Assembly: GCF_006539825.1 (NCBI RefSeq)
Contig: NZ_BJNT01000005.1
Location: 1-64,000 of the forward strand
DNA: 64,000 nt
Origin: Corynebacterium variabile
GTDB taxonomy: Bacteria > Actinomycetota > Actinomycetes > Mycobacteriales > Mycobacteriaceae
Direction: 5' to 3'
Each line of letters begins with the position of its first letter. The first letter of the stretch is position 1. The translations under genes and the position numbers were made by a program. Of the stretch, positions 26,740 to 35,954 are shown one piece after another. The notes under the pieces were generated by a model. It was not told the origin of the DNA. It did no database searches and was given only the letters and a program-made list of their open reading frames with translations.

Positions 26740-27047
26740 TGGTGGCCCTCCTGAGGAAGCTGTAGGGGCGGGCGGACGTAAGACGAAATATGTTGGGGTA
26801 CCCGACCATCCTAGGGTGTGACAGCACTCACGGGTGGTTCAAACCTCCGGGGGTGTCACAGTAGGGGTGATGTGGACTCAGGGTTCTCTCCCTCCTACCA
26901 CCCACGGCCTCCGCCGGTCCCCCACAAAAGCCGATCCCCCACGACATGCACCGCTGAACGGGACGTCTGTATGCGGGGAGAATGGTACCCAGGTCACACA
27001 TCAGTCGATGTCAACGTGACAGCGGCCCGGGACATACCGGAGACAAC
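26740..27047. other. Intergenic region between divergent units
   Basis: About 300 bases separate the module/PH operon (leftward) from the Abi-like gene (rightward). The frames on both strands look random. GTGTGACAG and GTGTCACAG occur 44 bases apart near 26815-26867 and could be regulator half-sites. On the minus strand TAGGAT and CATATT are candidate -10 elements, but no -35 is convincing. Confidence 0.4.
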
Positions 27048-27644
27048 ATGACGTCCGCATCGCTGAAATTCGTGTCAGAGCAGCGCATGAAGCACTTTTT
27101 CACCGGAGCCTTCTACGACGAGCTGCAGGCCATCGCACTCTACGATCGGGACCGCCGACTCGCCGCAGCATTCTTCCAGGATATCTCCATCCTGGAGATC
27201 GCCATCCGAAATGCGATCGACCGCGCCCTGTCAGACAGATCCGGTGCAATGTGGTTCGCCAGCAGCCGCATGAACCGGGGCGCCCGCACCACCCGGCAAC
27301 TCTGCGACACCTGGGCGAGATTCCCGGCCGGATTCCGTCAGCCTACGGAACACAGTGGAACCATCAGAGGTCGACTGATCTCCACCTGCATGTTCGGCCT
27401 GTGGGTCTCCATCCTCGATTCCGGCGGCGGCACCGGACTACCTGAACCGCGCGACCTTGCCAGACACGACGAGATCCGGGACCGGAAACTGCTCCTCGCC
27501 GCTTTCCCCGGCGGTCAGCTGGTGGCTACCGCAGAGCACGGTGCGGCCGGAAAACTCACCGGGTCATGGGTCCATGAACAGGTGAGGAAGACCCACCTGT
27601 TCCGCAACCGGGTCGCCCACCACGAACCGCTGATCCTCGACTGA
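27048..27644 (+). CDS. Abi-family (AbiD/F-like) HEPN protein
   Basis: The 198-residue protein starts FVSEQRMKHFF, continues with ALYDRDRRLAAAFFQDISIL and the helical EIAIRNAIDRALS, and ends with FRNRVAHHEPL. The last motif is the R-X4-6-H HEPN ribonuclease signature found at the end of Abi_2 family proteins. Members are associated with abortive infection by phage, acting through RNA cleavage. GGAGA precedes the ATG; a longer upstream frame lacks one. No partner antitoxin or other defence gene is adjacent. Confidence 0.75.
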   Translation: MTSASLKFVSEQRMKHFFTGAFYDELQAIALYDRDRRLAAAFFQDISILEIAIRNAIDRALSDRSGAMWFASSRMNRGARTTRQLCDTWARFPAGFRQPTEHSGTIRGRLISTCMFGLWVSILDSGGGTGLPEPRDLARHDEIRDRKLLLAAFPGGQLVATAEHGAAGKLTGSWVHEQVRKTHLFRNRVAHHEPLILD

Positions 27645-27701
27645 GGTAATGCCCGAACCCGTCCGCACGGTGCGCTTATCCGAGGTCTCCGCCACCGACG
27701 A

Positions 27702-27789
27702 TGTCGGATATCACTCCCCTGATCAATGTACGGATACGATGACCTGCCTTTTGTCGATAGTCCTGCGCGCCGAGGGGCGGTATCCGACA
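27702..27789. repeat. Spaced 9-bp inverted repeat in a convergent spacer
   Basis: TGTCGGATA (27702-27710) and its exact complement TATCCGACA (27781-27789) flank 70 bases between the convergent Abi-like and Atl-like genes. It may form a long-range stem that ends one or both transcripts; I see no T tract. Confidence 0.35.
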
Positions 27790-27799
27790 CGTCGAAAGC

Positions 27800-28180
27800 T
27801 CAGGGCTCCGCCAGCCGCTCCATCAGCTCCCCGGCGTCGAGGCACTGCGAGGTGGGGATCAGGATGTTCTCCCCGTCCATCGTGAACGACACCGCCCGGC
27901 GCGCCAACGCCGCAGAGCGTGAATCAGTCCCCTCTCCCATCTCCGGGACGATGAAGCACCGGTGTCCGGCGCGTCCCCGCGTCCTGCCGACCGGAATCAC
28001 CGGGCAGGCGGCGTCCCATCCCCAGCCGCCGGACGCCATGACCCGGGCGACCGCACGGGCGCCGCGGGGTATCCCGAGCGCGCGGGCGATCTCTCCGTAA
28101 CCGGTGACCTCACCGTCCGCGATGACTGCGAGGACGGCCCCGACCTGCTCCTCCAGTGGAGAATCAGGCAAGCACGTCAT
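27800..28180 (-). CDS. Alkyltransferase-like (MGMT C-domain-related) DNA-binding protein
   Basis: The 126-residue protein keeps the DNA-binding helices of O6-alkylguanine transferases ([20 protein letters not shown], then VARVMASG). The catalytic PCHR motif is replaced by ACPVIPVGR, so it cannot transfer alkyl groups in the usual way. Atl proteins bind alkylated guanine and hand it to nucleotide excision repair. Its ATG lies inside the last codons of purA (17-base overlap), so it is probably cotranscribed. A GTG 13 codons later is an alternative start. Confidence 0.65.
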   Translation of the reverse strand: MTCLPDSPLEEQVGAVLAVIADGEVTGYGEIARALGIPRGARAVARVMASGGWGWDAACPVIPVGRTRGRAGHRCFIVPEMGEGTDSRSAALARRAVSFTMDGENILIPTSQCLDAGELMERLAEP

Positions 28181-29450
28181 GCCGGACGATGGTCTCGTCG
28201 CGGCCCGGGCCCACACCGATGTAGGAGATCCGGCAGCCGGACAGCTCCTCGAGACGCAGGATGTAGTCGCGCGCCTTCTCCGGCAGCTCCTCGAAGGTGC
28301 GGCAGCCGGAGATGTCCTCGTCCCAGGCGGGCATGGTCTCGTAGACCGGCACGGCGTGGTGGAAGTCGGACTGGCTCATCGGCATCTCGTCGAAGCGCTG
28401 ACCGTCGACGTCGTAGGCCACGCAGATCGGGATCTCACCGATACCGGTGAGCACGTCGAGCTTGGTGAGGAAGAGGTCGGTGAAGCCGTTGACGCGGGAG
28501 GCGTAACGGGCGATGACCGAGTCATACCAACCGCAGCGGCGTTTGCGGCCGGTGTTCACGCCGACCTCGCCACCGGTGGTCTGCAGGTACTCGCCCCACT
28601 TGTCGAAGAGCTCGGTGGGGAACGGGCCGGCGCCGACGCGGGTCGTGTACGCCTTGATGATGCCCAGGGAGCTTGTGATCTTCGTCGGGCCGATACCCGA
28701 ACCCACGCAGGCGCCGCCGGCGGTCGGGTTCGAGGAGGTGACGAAGGGGTAGGTGCCGTGGTCCACGTCGAGCATGGTGGCCTGGCCGCCCTCCATGAGC
28801 ACCGACTTTCCCTCGTCGAGGGCCTGGTTGAGCACCCGCTCGGCGTCGATGAGCATCGGGGTGAGGCGCTCGGCGAAGCCCATGAAGTACTGGACGATCT
28901 CCTCGGGGTCGATCGCCTTGCGGTTGTACAGCTTCACCAGCATCTGGTTCTTCTGGTTCAGCGCGCCGGTGACCTTCTGCCGCAGGATCGACTCATCGAG
29001 GAGATCCTGGGCGCGGATGCCGATGCGGGAGACCTTGTCGGCGTAGGTCGGGCCGATGCCGCGACCGGTGGTGCCGATGGCCCGCTTGCCGAGGAACCGC
29101 TCGGTGACCTTGTCGAGCACCTGGTGGTACGGGGCGACGAGCTGGGCGTTCGCACTGACCTTCAGGCGGGAGGCGTTCGCACCGCGGGCCTCGAGGCCGT
29201 CGATCTCCTCGAACAGGGCCTCGAGGTTGACGACGCAGCCGTTGCCGATGACCGGGGTGGCGTTCTCACTGAGGACGCCGGCCGGCAGCAGCTTGAGTTC
29301 GTACTTCTCGCCGCCGACGACGACGGTGTGGCCGGCGTTGTTGCCGCCGTTGGGCTTGACGACGTAGTCGACCTTGCCGCCGAGGATGTCGGTCGCCTTA
29401 CCCTTGCCCTCGTCCCCCCACTGGGCACCCACCACGATGATTGCTGTCAT
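28164..29450 (-). CDS. purA: Adenylosuccinate synthetase
   Basis: PurA joins IMP and aspartate with GTP, the first committed step to AMP. The 428-residue protein is full length, with [16 protein letters not shown] at the N-terminus (GTP loop and catalytic Asp), [14 protein letters not shown], the [14 protein letters not shown] segment and the C-terminal [17 protein letters not shown] is 16 bases upstream of the ATG, slightly distant. It is divergent from a conserved hypothetical gene and overlaps the Atl-like gene at its end. Confidence 0.96.
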   Translation of the reverse strand: MTAIIVVGAQWGDEGKGKATDILGGKVDYVVKPNGGNNAGHTVVVGGEKYELKLLPAGVLSENATPVIGNGCVVNLEALFEEIDGLEARGANASRLKVSANAQLVAPYHQVLDKVTERFLGKRAIGTTGRGIGPTYADKVSRIGIRAQDLLDESILRQKVTGALNQKNQMLVKLYNRKAIDPEEIVQYFMGFAERLTPMLIDAERVLNQALDEGKSVLMEGGQATMLDVDHGTYPFVTSSNPTAGGACVGSGIGPTKITSSLGIIKAYTTRVGAGPFPTELFDKWGEYLQTTGGEVGVNTGRKRRCGWYDSVIARYASRVNGFTDLFLTKLDVLTGIGEIPICVAYDVDGQRFDEMPMSQSDFHHAVPVYETMPAWDEDISGCRTFEELPEKARDYILRLEELSGCRISYIGVGPGRDETIVRHDVLA

Positions 29451-29525
29451 TGTTGTTCGTCGCTCCTCGACGGTTCAGCGTATTTGACCAAAGAAACAGT
29501 CTAGCCTGCCGCTAAGGTATACGCC

Positions 29526-30425
29526 ATGGCAACAGTGGTTCTGGCGTGTGGCGTCCTTCCTCCTTCCCTTCAGGACGCGGTGCATGACACCGTCCCGGAC
29601 CCGGTGACGCTCTCCGGGGTCCCCGGCCGGAAGGAACTCAAACTCCTCGACGAACTGGCCGCGACCTACCTGCCGGCGGATTCCACCCCCTCGCTCGACG
29701 AGATCGCCGCACAGCCCGATGTGCCGCACCAGGCGTCCCCGGTCAGCGCTCCCCAGGAGCCGGATGAGCCGGTACGGGTCGTGGTCGTCGGGTCGGACGC
29801 CGCGCTCGCGGCCGTGGTCACCCGGCTCATGCGGATCGACGCCCTGTGGATCTCGGTGGGATTCGTGCCGACGGACGCGACGTCCTCCATCGCGACGGTG
29901 TGGGGGTTGGACGCCGGGCAGTTGCCGGGCGCCGCGGCGCTCGACACGGCGCTGACCGGCGCGGCGCAGCCCACTGCCCTGATCCGGGACGATACCGGCA
30001 CCGTCACCCTCGGCTGCGCGGAGATCTTCCATGCCGGATCTACGATGGTCGGTGAGGTGATCGTGGACTCGGAGACCCTGTTCCTCAATGATTCGTCGGT
30101 CAGGTGGAACGGTCGGCCGGGACCCTACGGAGCACGTTTCGTCCCGACGACCGGTGCGCCCGGTCTGGCCGCCACGCCGCTGACCACACCCTCGACGCAG
30201 GACTCGGTGGCGGCACAGCATCCGCCGAAGAAGCGGCTGTTCGGGCTGCTCGGCGGGACGGCGCAGCCCGGCGGTGTGGACCCGGACACGGTGCTCACCG
30301 GTCGTGCCCTGCAGGCCGGTGGAGAGAAGCTCACCGTGGTGCGCGACGGGGTGGCCCATCCGCGGCCGGTGAGTTCAGTGACCTTCTACCGGCACCTGCG
30401 CGACGGCCAGTTCGTCCGGCGGTAG
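29526..30425 (+). CDS. Hypothetical protein divergent from purA
   Basis: I do not recognise the 299-residue product. It reads as soluble, with a Rossmann-like alternation around VRVVVVGSDAALAAVVTRLM (residue 82 on), WISVGFVPTDATSSIATVWG, a beta-rich middle (GTVTLGCAEIFHAG, EVIVDSETLF), a Pro/Gly linker near 230-255, and a C-terminal part ending SVTFYRHLRDGQFVRR. The beta-sandwich-like second half and the position recall lipid- or NAD-kinase-like folds, but no GGDG motif is present. TAAGGT ends 7 bases before the ATG, so the mRNA is probably leaderless. Confidence 0.72.
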   Translation: MATVVLACGVLPPSLQDAVHDTVPDPVTLSGVPGRKELKLLDELAATYLPADSTPSLDEIAAQPDVPHQASPVSAPQEPDEPVRVVVVGSDAALAAVVTRLMRIDALWISVGFVPTDATSSIATVWGLDAGQLPGAAALDTALTGAAQPTALIRDDTGTVTLGCAEIFHAGSTMVGEVIVDSETLFLNDSSVRWNGRPGPYGARFVPTTGAPGLAATPLTTPSTQDSVAAQHPPKKRLFGLLGGTAQPGGVDPDTVLTGRALQAGGEKLTVVRDGVAHPRPVSSVTFYRHLRDGQFVRR

Positions 30426-30436
30426 CTCAGCCCGGC

Positions 30437-30901
30437 TCAGTCCGCCGGACGGACCATGGTGATGTGGTCGATGCCGGCCTCGTCGAAGATCTCGCCGACC
30501 GGGGCGAAGCCGACGTTGACGTACAGCTGCCGCGCATGGAACTGGGCGTGCAGCATCATCGGTTCATTCCCATGCCGCTCGATCACCGCTGCCAGCAGGC
30601 GGGACGCCAGCCCCCGGCCCCGGTGCTCCGGGTCCGTCACCACGCGGCCGATGACCAGGTGCGCGGTCGGAAGACCGTCGATGATCTCGGCGTCCTCGTT
30701 GCGCAGGACGCGCAGGTAGGTGGTGGGGGCGGTAGGGGCCGCGTCACCCTCCACCCCGGTCCACCAGTGCTCGGTGGTCGGTTCGAGGTCGCGTCCGTCG
30801 AGTTCCTCGTCATCACACTGCTGCTCGCGGAGGAAGACCTCGGTGCGCAGCCGGGCGATCGCGTAGACCTCCTCCGGGGTGAGGTCGGTCCAGGGTTTCA
30901 T
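30437..30901 (-). CDS. ElaA-type GNAT acetyltransferase
   Basis: The 154-residue protein starts KPWTDLTPEEVYAIARLRTE with the ElaA hallmark LRTEVFLREQQ, then GRVVTDPEHRGRGLASRLL (acetyl-CoA loop) and ends YVNVGFAPVGEIFDEAGIDH. The substrate is unknown. An in-frame ATG nine codons earlier (30928) is an alternative start; neither has a good ribosome site, and homologues favour the inner one. The gene is divergent from the TPP-controlled operon. Confidence 0.82.
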   Translation of the reverse strand: MKPWTDLTPEEVYAIARLRTEVFLREQQCDDEELDGRDLEPTTEHWWTGVEGDAAPTAPTTYLRVLRNEDAEIIDGLPTAHLVIGRVVTDPEHRGRGLASRLLAAVIERHGNEPMMLHAQFHARQLYVNVGFAPVGEIFDEAGIDHITMVRPAD

Positions 30902-30972
30902 GGTTACGGTGTCGGTCGGGCGGTCCATCTGTCTATGATGACCGACGCAACTGAATATCCGACAACCAACCG

Positions 30973-31050
30973 ACACGGGGTGTCCCGGGCAACAGGACCC
31001 GGGGCTGAGATCACACCCGCCGAACCTGACCTCATTCACATGAGCGGAGG
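30973..31050 (+). ncRNA. TPP (THI-box) riboswitch
   Basis: The conserved parts occur in order: ACACGGGGTGTC at the 5' side, GGGGCTGAGATCACACCCG, then GAACCTGA, a short CTCA/TGAG stem, and GCGGAGGAA at the 3' end. The last part overlaps the GGAGG ribosome site of the next gene, so thiamine pyrophosphate binding should hide it and block translation, as in many actinobacteria. The downstream genes encode a thiamine-precursor-type importer, which fits. Confidence 0.9.
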
Positions 31051-31057
31051 AATGTCT

Positions 31058-31840
31058 GTGCCCACGCCACCTGCCGTGGCGGTGACGGTCGACCATGTCG
31101 ACCTCGCCTACCCGAAGAGCCCTGCCGTCCTCACCGACGTGCACCTCACCGTCCCAACCGGAGAACATCTCGCCGTCATCGGCCGCTCCGGCTGCGGGAA
31201 ATCCACCCTGCTCCACCTCATCGGTGGTCTCCTCGCCCCGACCGCGGGCGAGATCAGTGTCCTGGGGGACACCGACCCCACCGCCCGTCTCTCCCACTGC
31301 GCACTGATGCCCCAGGGCGACAGCATGTTGCCGTGGTTCTCGGTCCGTGACAATGTCGCCGTGCCGCTGCGCAACCGGGGCGTGTCCCGGCGTGTGGCAC
31401 GGGGTCGCGCCACTGCGATGCTGGAGCGCTGCGGTCTCGGCGACTGGGCCACGTCCCGACCGTCCGAACTGTCCGGCGGTATGCGTCAGCGCGCCGCCCT
31501 GGCCCGGGCGCTGCTGGCCGACAAACCGGTGCTGCTCGCCGATGAACCGCTCGGTGCCCTGGACGCCATCACCCGCGGCGAGATCCAGGACTGGCTGTCT
31601 GAGTTGCTCACCGGCACCGGCGCCACCCTCGTCATGGTCACCCACGATGTCGATGAGGCGCTGCTGCTCGCCGACCGGGTGATACTCCTGGCCGACGGGG
31701 CCGTCGCCGGAGACTGGCCAGGCTGGTTCTCCCGGCGCGCCGGGCGTCCCCGGTCGGAGATCCTCGCCGACCCGGACTTCGCCGCCGCACGTGCGGAGAT
31801 CCTCCGCTGCCTGGGTGGCTACGGGGAGGCCGTGGCATGA
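31058..31840 (+). CDS. ABC transporter ATPase, thiamine-precursor type (ThiZ-like)
   Basis: This is the ATPase of the nitrate/taurine/ThiXYZ family, 260 residues. Walker A is GRSGCGKSTLL, the signature LSGGMRQRAALARALL, and Walker B with D-loop LLADEPLGALDA, followed by the switch histidine in VMVTHDVDEALLLADR. The GTG start at 31058 is 7 bases after GGAGG; the in-frame ATG at 31052 is only one base from it and less likely. It is controlled by the TPP riboswitch and overlaps the permease gene by four bases. Confidence 0.88.
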   Translation: MPTPPAVAVTVDHVDLAYPKSPAVLTDVHLTVPTGEHLAVIGRSGCGKSTLLHLIGGLLAPTAGEISVLGDTDPTARLSHCALMPQGDSMLPWFSVRDNVAVPLRNRGVSRRVARGRATAMLERCGLGDWATSRPSELSGGMRQRAALARALLADKPVLLADEPLGALDAITRGEIQDWLSELLTGTGATLVMVTHDVDEALLLADRVILLADGAVAGDWPGWFSRRAGRPRSEILADPDFAAARAEILRCLGGYGEAVA

Positions 31841-32613
31841 CGCGTCTCCGACAGCAGGTCCTCCCGCCACTGGTCACGGTGGTCCTCATCGCTGCCGCAT
31901 GGGTGTTCGCCACCACCGGCGGACGCACCGAGGACTACATCCTGCCCTCCCCCGGATCCGTGTTCGCCGCACTCGGTGACAACTGGTCCGACCGCCTTGG
32001 ACCTGCGACCTGGGTGACCTTGGCCGAGACCCTGGCCGGTATGGCGCTGGGTATCGCTGCGGCACTGCTCATCGGTGTCGCCGCCGGACTACTGCCGGTG
32101 GTGGGCAACGCCTTCTCCCCGCTGCTCGTGGCGTCCCAGTCAATCCCGACGATCGTCATCGGCCCGGTGTTCACCATCGCCCTGGGCTACGGCATGGCAC
32201 CGAAGGTACTGGTCGTCGCCCTGGCCTGCTTCTTCCCGGTGGCGATGAACCTGCTGTCCGGGATCCGCTCGGCCGACCCGGTCCTCATCGACACCATGCG
32301 CAGTCTCCACGCCTCCCGCTCCGCCCTGTTCTGGCGGGTCCGTTTCCCCTCCGCCCTGCCGTCGGCCTTCGCCGGGCTGCGGATCACCGCCACCTACGCC
32401 CCGGTCGCCGCCGTCTTCTCCGAGTACACCGGCTCCACCGACGGCCTCGGATACCTGCTGCTGCAGGCCGTCCCCCGGCTTCAGACGGACTTCGTCTTCG
32501 CCCTCGTCATCGTCCTCACGGTCATGTCCGCAGCCCTGCTGCTCACCGTCACCGCCCTCGAACGCCTCTGCTGCCCCTGGAACGCACCACGGCAGCACCG
32601 GAAGGAATCATGA
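31837..32613 (+). CDS. ABC transporter permease, thiamine-precursor type (ThiX-like)
   Basis: A 258-residue inner-membrane permease of the BPD_transp_1 fold with about six helices. The cytoplasmic EAA-like loop is DTMRSLHASRSALFWRVRFP near residue 150, which contacts the ATPase. It starts at ATG overlapping the ATPase stop and overlaps the binding-protein start as ATGA, so the three genes are coupled. Confidence 0.87.
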   Translation: MTRLRQQVLPPLVTVVLIAAAWVFATTGGRTEDYILPSPGSVFAALGDNWSDRLGPATWVTLAETLAGMALGIAAALLIGVAAGLLPVVGNAFSPLLVASQSIPTIVIGPVFTIALGYGMAPKVLVVALACFFPVAMNLLSGIRSADPVLIDTMRSLHASRSALFWRVRFPSALPSAFAGLRITATYAPVAAVFSEYTGSTDGLGYLLLQAVPRLQTDFVFALVIVLTVMSAALLLTVTALERLCCPWNAPRQHRKES

Positions 32614-33641
32614 AGAACCGTATCCTCGCCTGCGCCGCCGCCACCCTCGTCGCGGCCACCACCGTCTCCCTCGCCTCCTGCTCCTCGGACGCAGACAGCA
32701 GCACGGACGCCGACCAGCTCAGCGTCCTGCTGGACTGGAACCCGAACCCCGACCACCTCGCGCTCTACACCGCCGACCACACCGGCGCCTACGAGGATCA
32801 CGGCGTGGACCCGGAGTTCATCCTGCCGGGCAACACCGCGGACGCCGCCAAGCTCGTCTCCCTCGGCCAGGCGGACGTGGCCGTCAGCTACGAGACGGAC
32901 ACGATCCTCGCCGCCTCCCAGGGGCTGGACGTGGTCAGCGTCGGCGCGCTGATCCCCACCCCGTTGAACTCGATCATCACGAAATCCGACTCCGGCATCC
33001 GCACCGCGAAGGACCTGGCAGGGAAGACTGTCGCCGGGTCCGGCACCCCGTCCCAGCAGGCGTCGATGGACTACATCGCACGGACCGCGGGCATCGATCC
33101 GGACAGCATCGAGATGCCGAATGTGCAGCAGAACCTCAACCAGGCACTGCTCAGTGACCAGGTGGACGCCATCGCCGGCGCCTACCCGAACATCGAGGGT
33201 GTGGAGCTGGCGGAGAAGACCGACATCACGGTCCTCTCCCCCGAGGAGCTGGGTATGCCGGACAACGCCGAGCTGGTCATCATCGCCAACCCCACCCGCC
33301 TGAAGGAGGACGCCGCCTACGCCGACCGCGTCCGTGGCTTCCTCGCCGGTACCGCCGAGGGGCAGGACGCCGCTCTGGCCGACCCGGATACTGCGGTAGA
33401 CGCGATGACTCCGGAAACGAAGGGCGCCTATGACCCGGACACCCTGACGAAGATGGTGGACGCCACGGTCGCGGTACTGCGGAAGGACGGAACTGCGCCG
33501 CTCTTCGGTGTCCAGGACCCCGCCGACTGGGCGGAGTATGCCGACTGGATGCGGGACAACGGGCTGCTCGACGGGCGAATCGACGGCGCGACGGCCACGA
33601 CGGCCACGACGGCCACGACGAACGACTACCTGCCGGCGTAG
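32610..33641 (+). CDS. NMT1/THI5-like substrate-binding lipoprotein (ThiY-like)
   Basis: The 343-residue protein has a lipoprotein signal ending LASC (Cys near residue 24), so the mature protein is anchored outside the membrane. The body matches the NMT1/THI5 family: LSVLLDWNPNPDHLALYTAD, YEDHGVDPEFILPGN, and LGQADVAVSYETDTILAA. With the TPP riboswitch it is expected to bind a pyrimidine precursor of thiamine. Near the C-terminus a 9-base repeat (three ACGGCCACG units) encodes a Thr/Ala stretch, a possible length-variable tail. Confidence 0.88.
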   Translation: MKNRILACAAATLVAATTVSLASCSSDADSSTDADQLSVLLDWNPNPDHLALYTADHTGAYEDHGVDPEFILPGNTADAAKLVSLGQADVAVSYETDTILAASQGLDVVSVGALIPTPLNSIITKSDSGIRTAKDLAGKTVAGSGTPSQQASMDYIARTAGIDPDSIEMPNVQQNLNQALLSDQVDAIAGAYPNIEGVELAEKTDITVLSPEELGMPDNAELVIIANPTRLKEDAAYADRVRGFLAGTAEGQDAALADPDTAVDAMTPETKGAYDPDTLTKMVDATVAVLRKDGTAPLFGVQDPADWAEYADWMRDNGLLDGRIDGATATTATTATTNDYLPA

Positions 33642-33642
33642 G

Positions 33643-34878
33643 TCAGTCGTTCTCCGGGTCCTGCGGCTCATCATCTGCACCCCACACCTCCGGGGTCTGC
33701 CAGGGATGGTCGACCGTCGGCTTCAGCGCCGCCATTGCCGACTCGCGCGACATGCCGCAGATCTGCAGCGCGTCCACGATGATCGACCGGCACTGCCCCA
33801 GCACCATCATCCCGGACAGACCCGAGCCGTCGGCGATCGACAGGTCGGTGCGTCCCGCGATGATCTGGAAGCGTCGGGTCAGCTCCGGGATCTTCAGCAA
33901 CTCCTGCCGGGTCTCCTTCGACCCACCCTCCTCGTACACCGCGCCGAGGTGTCCGAGGGTGTCCGCGATCTCCCTGATCGTCTTCGCCATCTCCGGGTCC
34001 GGGACGATGTGGTCGTCGACCATGATCTCGGCACGTCGGGCCAGCACCCGGGTATTGCGCATGACATTGTCCACCGGCACCAGCGCGCGGTTCAGCGATG
34101 TCGAATAGCGCTTCGCCGACCAGTAGATCGGAGACAGGGCGATGGTCTCGTCGCCACTGGTCATCGCCGCCTGCATCGCGTTGACCGCGGCCTGCGTCCC
34201 CCGGGCGGTCTCCAGTGCCTCACCGATCACCGTGGCGTCCCGGTCTTCGATACCCTCGGCAACATCGTCGAGTACCAGGGCCGCCTTCGAGATCAACCCG
34301 GCCATTTCCCGACGTACCGCCCGCAACGGGTTACGGGGGATCACCGCGAGGATGATCAGGCCGATGATCCCGCCGACCAGGGCGTCCACCACCCGGTCCA
34401 GAGCCCCCTGATCGCCCGGCGGAAGCAGTGTCGCCACCAGCACCGCAGAGCTCGCGGCCTGGGACGGGACGAGAATTCCCCGGTCGACGAAGGTGGCGAG
34501 CATGATCGCGACGAAGACGACGATGGTGATCTGCCACGGGCCACCACCGATCTGGGTGATGACGAGATCACCGATCGCGATGCCGATCGCCGCCCCGATG
34601 ACGATCTCCATACCGCGACGCATGTGCTTTCCGCTGTTGATGCCGATACTGATCACACCGGCGATCGGGGCGAAGAACGCCTGCTCGTGACCGATGACGT
34701 CGGTAGCGAACCAGAACGCCAACCCGGCGGTCAGCGCGGCCTGGAGGGCGAAGATTCCCATCGCCCGCATACGTTGGATGCCTCGGCGCGGAGCGATACG
34801 CCGCAGCGATTCAGTGGCGGCGCGCACACCGGCGCTTGCCCGCCTGCGGTGCCGGAACCAGCCCTTCTGATCAGCCAT
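33643..34878 (-). CDS. FUSC-family membrane protein (aromatic acid exporter-like)
   Basis: The 411-residue protein has six hydrophobic segments between residues 40 and 190 (LQAALTAGLAFWFATDVIGH, the first, continues with QAFFAPIAG) and a long helical cytosolic C-domain. This is the build of FUSC/ArAE efflux proteins. The ATG has ATAGGTGAC in front; a further-upstream ATG lies in the neighbouring gene. It is convergent with the importer genes with a single base between stops. The substrate is unknown. Confidence 0.82.
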   Translation of the reverse strand: MADQKGWFRHRRRASAGVRAATESLRRIAPRRGIQRMRAMGIFALQAALTAGLAFWFATDVIGHEQAFFAPIAGVISIGINSGKHMRRGMEIVIGAAIGIAIGDLVITQIGGGPWQITIVVFVAIMLATFVDRGILVPSQAASSAVLVATLLPPGDQGALDRVVDALVGGIIGLIILAVIPRNPLRAVRREMAGLISKAALVLDDVAEGIEDRDATVIGEALETARGTQAAVNAMQAAMTSGDETIALSPIYWSAKRYSTSLNRALVPVDNVMRNTRVLARRAEIMVDDHIVPDPEMAKTIREIADTLGHLGAVYEEGGSKETRQELLKIPELTRRFQIIAGRTDLSIADGSGLSGMMVLGQCRSIIVDALQICGMSRESAMAALKPTVDHPWQTPEVWGADDEPQDPEND

Positions 34879-34918
34879 GTCACCTATTCTGTCAGGTCTG
34901 CTCCCGACACCCCGCCGG

Positions 34919-35950
34919 TCACACCCGCAGATCCGCCCAGATGCCCGCGTGGTCGCTGCCCCGTACACCGACCACGCCGGAATCCTGACACGTCAGCCCG
35001 CGGACGAGGATGTGGTCCAGCCGCAGCACCGGCACCGGGGACGGTGTCCCGGCCCGCGGCCAGGTGGGCGCGGCGAACAACCCACCTCCGCAGTCGGTCA
35101 TCTCCGCCGAACGGCCGGCGAGTCGCCGCAGCTCCGGGTGCGCGGTGGTGGAGTTGAAGTCCCCCGCCATGACCAGCGGTCCGTCCACGCCGGAGGCCCA
35201 GTCCCGCAGGTCGGCCATCTCGGTGACCCACCCGTCGACCAGGTGACTGTGTGCCGGGGCGTTAGTGTGCACGCCCATCATCGTCAGGTTCTCCAGCTCG
35301 ACGACCGGGTTCTGGTGGCGGGTCAGGTGCAGGTCCGCCACGGACTCCGCGGTGGCCTCCGTCATCCAGGTCTCCCGGACCAGCAGCGCGGTCCCGCCAC
35401 CGCGCGTCCTCGTGGAGACCGGCTGCAGCAGTTCGAGATCCGTCGCGTCCGCCACCGCAGACGCCTGGACGTCGGAACTCTCCGGCAGGACGACGATGTC
35501 GGCGTCCATCTCCCGGGCGGTCTGCGCGAGGAACTCATCCGAGGCCTGGTGGTACCAGGTGTTCACCGAGAGGATCCGGACCGTGTCGGCGTCCTTCTCC
35601 TCCGGCATCTTCTGCGCGACCCGGCTGAGTGCCCCGGGCACCAGCACCGTCGCGGTACACACCACCACCGCCGCCACCGTCGCGCCGACGGCTGCCCGGC
35701 GGGACAGCGTCAACCACACCAGTGCCGCCAGAGCGGCGACCAGCAGGGCCAGGCCCACCGGCCACGCCGACTGGAGGAAGGGCACGATCCACGACCCGGT
35801 CTCCGGCACCCGGTCGGTGAACACACCCCACACCGGGGCGGTCATCCACCCCACGCCGAGGGCCAGCAGGAACACGACACAGCAGAGCCCCGCACGCTTC
35901 CAGGGGAAGGTGCGGGGCGGTGCTGCCGGGGTGGCGTCCGGTACAGACAA
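34919..35950 (-). CDS. Membrane-anchored endonuclease/exonuclease/phosphatase (EEP) family protein
   Basis: The 343-residue protein has three N-terminal membrane helices (about 20-38, 62-82, 88-108) and then an EEP domain. Visible motifs are VRILSVNTWYHQ, VLPESSD (metal-binding Glu), VMAGDFNST near residue 240, LDHILVRG and the final GSDHAGIWADL (catalytic His). The active domain probably faces outward. The start is TTG, two bases short of abutting the DUF3151 stop; the in-frame context supports it, but a start a few codons later is possible. Confidence 0.83.
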   Translation of the reverse strand: MSVPDATPAAPPRTFPWKRAGLCCVVFLLALGVGWMTAPVWGVFTDRVPETGSWIVPFLQSAWPVGLALLVAALAALVWLTLSRRAAVGATVAAVVVCTATVLVPGALSRVAQKMPEEKDADTVRILSVNTWYHQASDEFLAQTAREMDADIVVLPESSDVQASAVADATDLELLQPVSTRTRGGGTALLVRETWMTEATAESVADLHLTRHQNPVVELENLTMMGVHTNAPAHSHLVDGWVTEMADLRDWASGVDGPLVMAGDFNSTTAHPELRRLAGRSAEMTDCGGGLFAAPTWPRAGTPSPVPVLRLDHILVRGLTCQDSGVVGVRGSDHAGIWADLRV

Positions 35951-35954
35951 GAAG

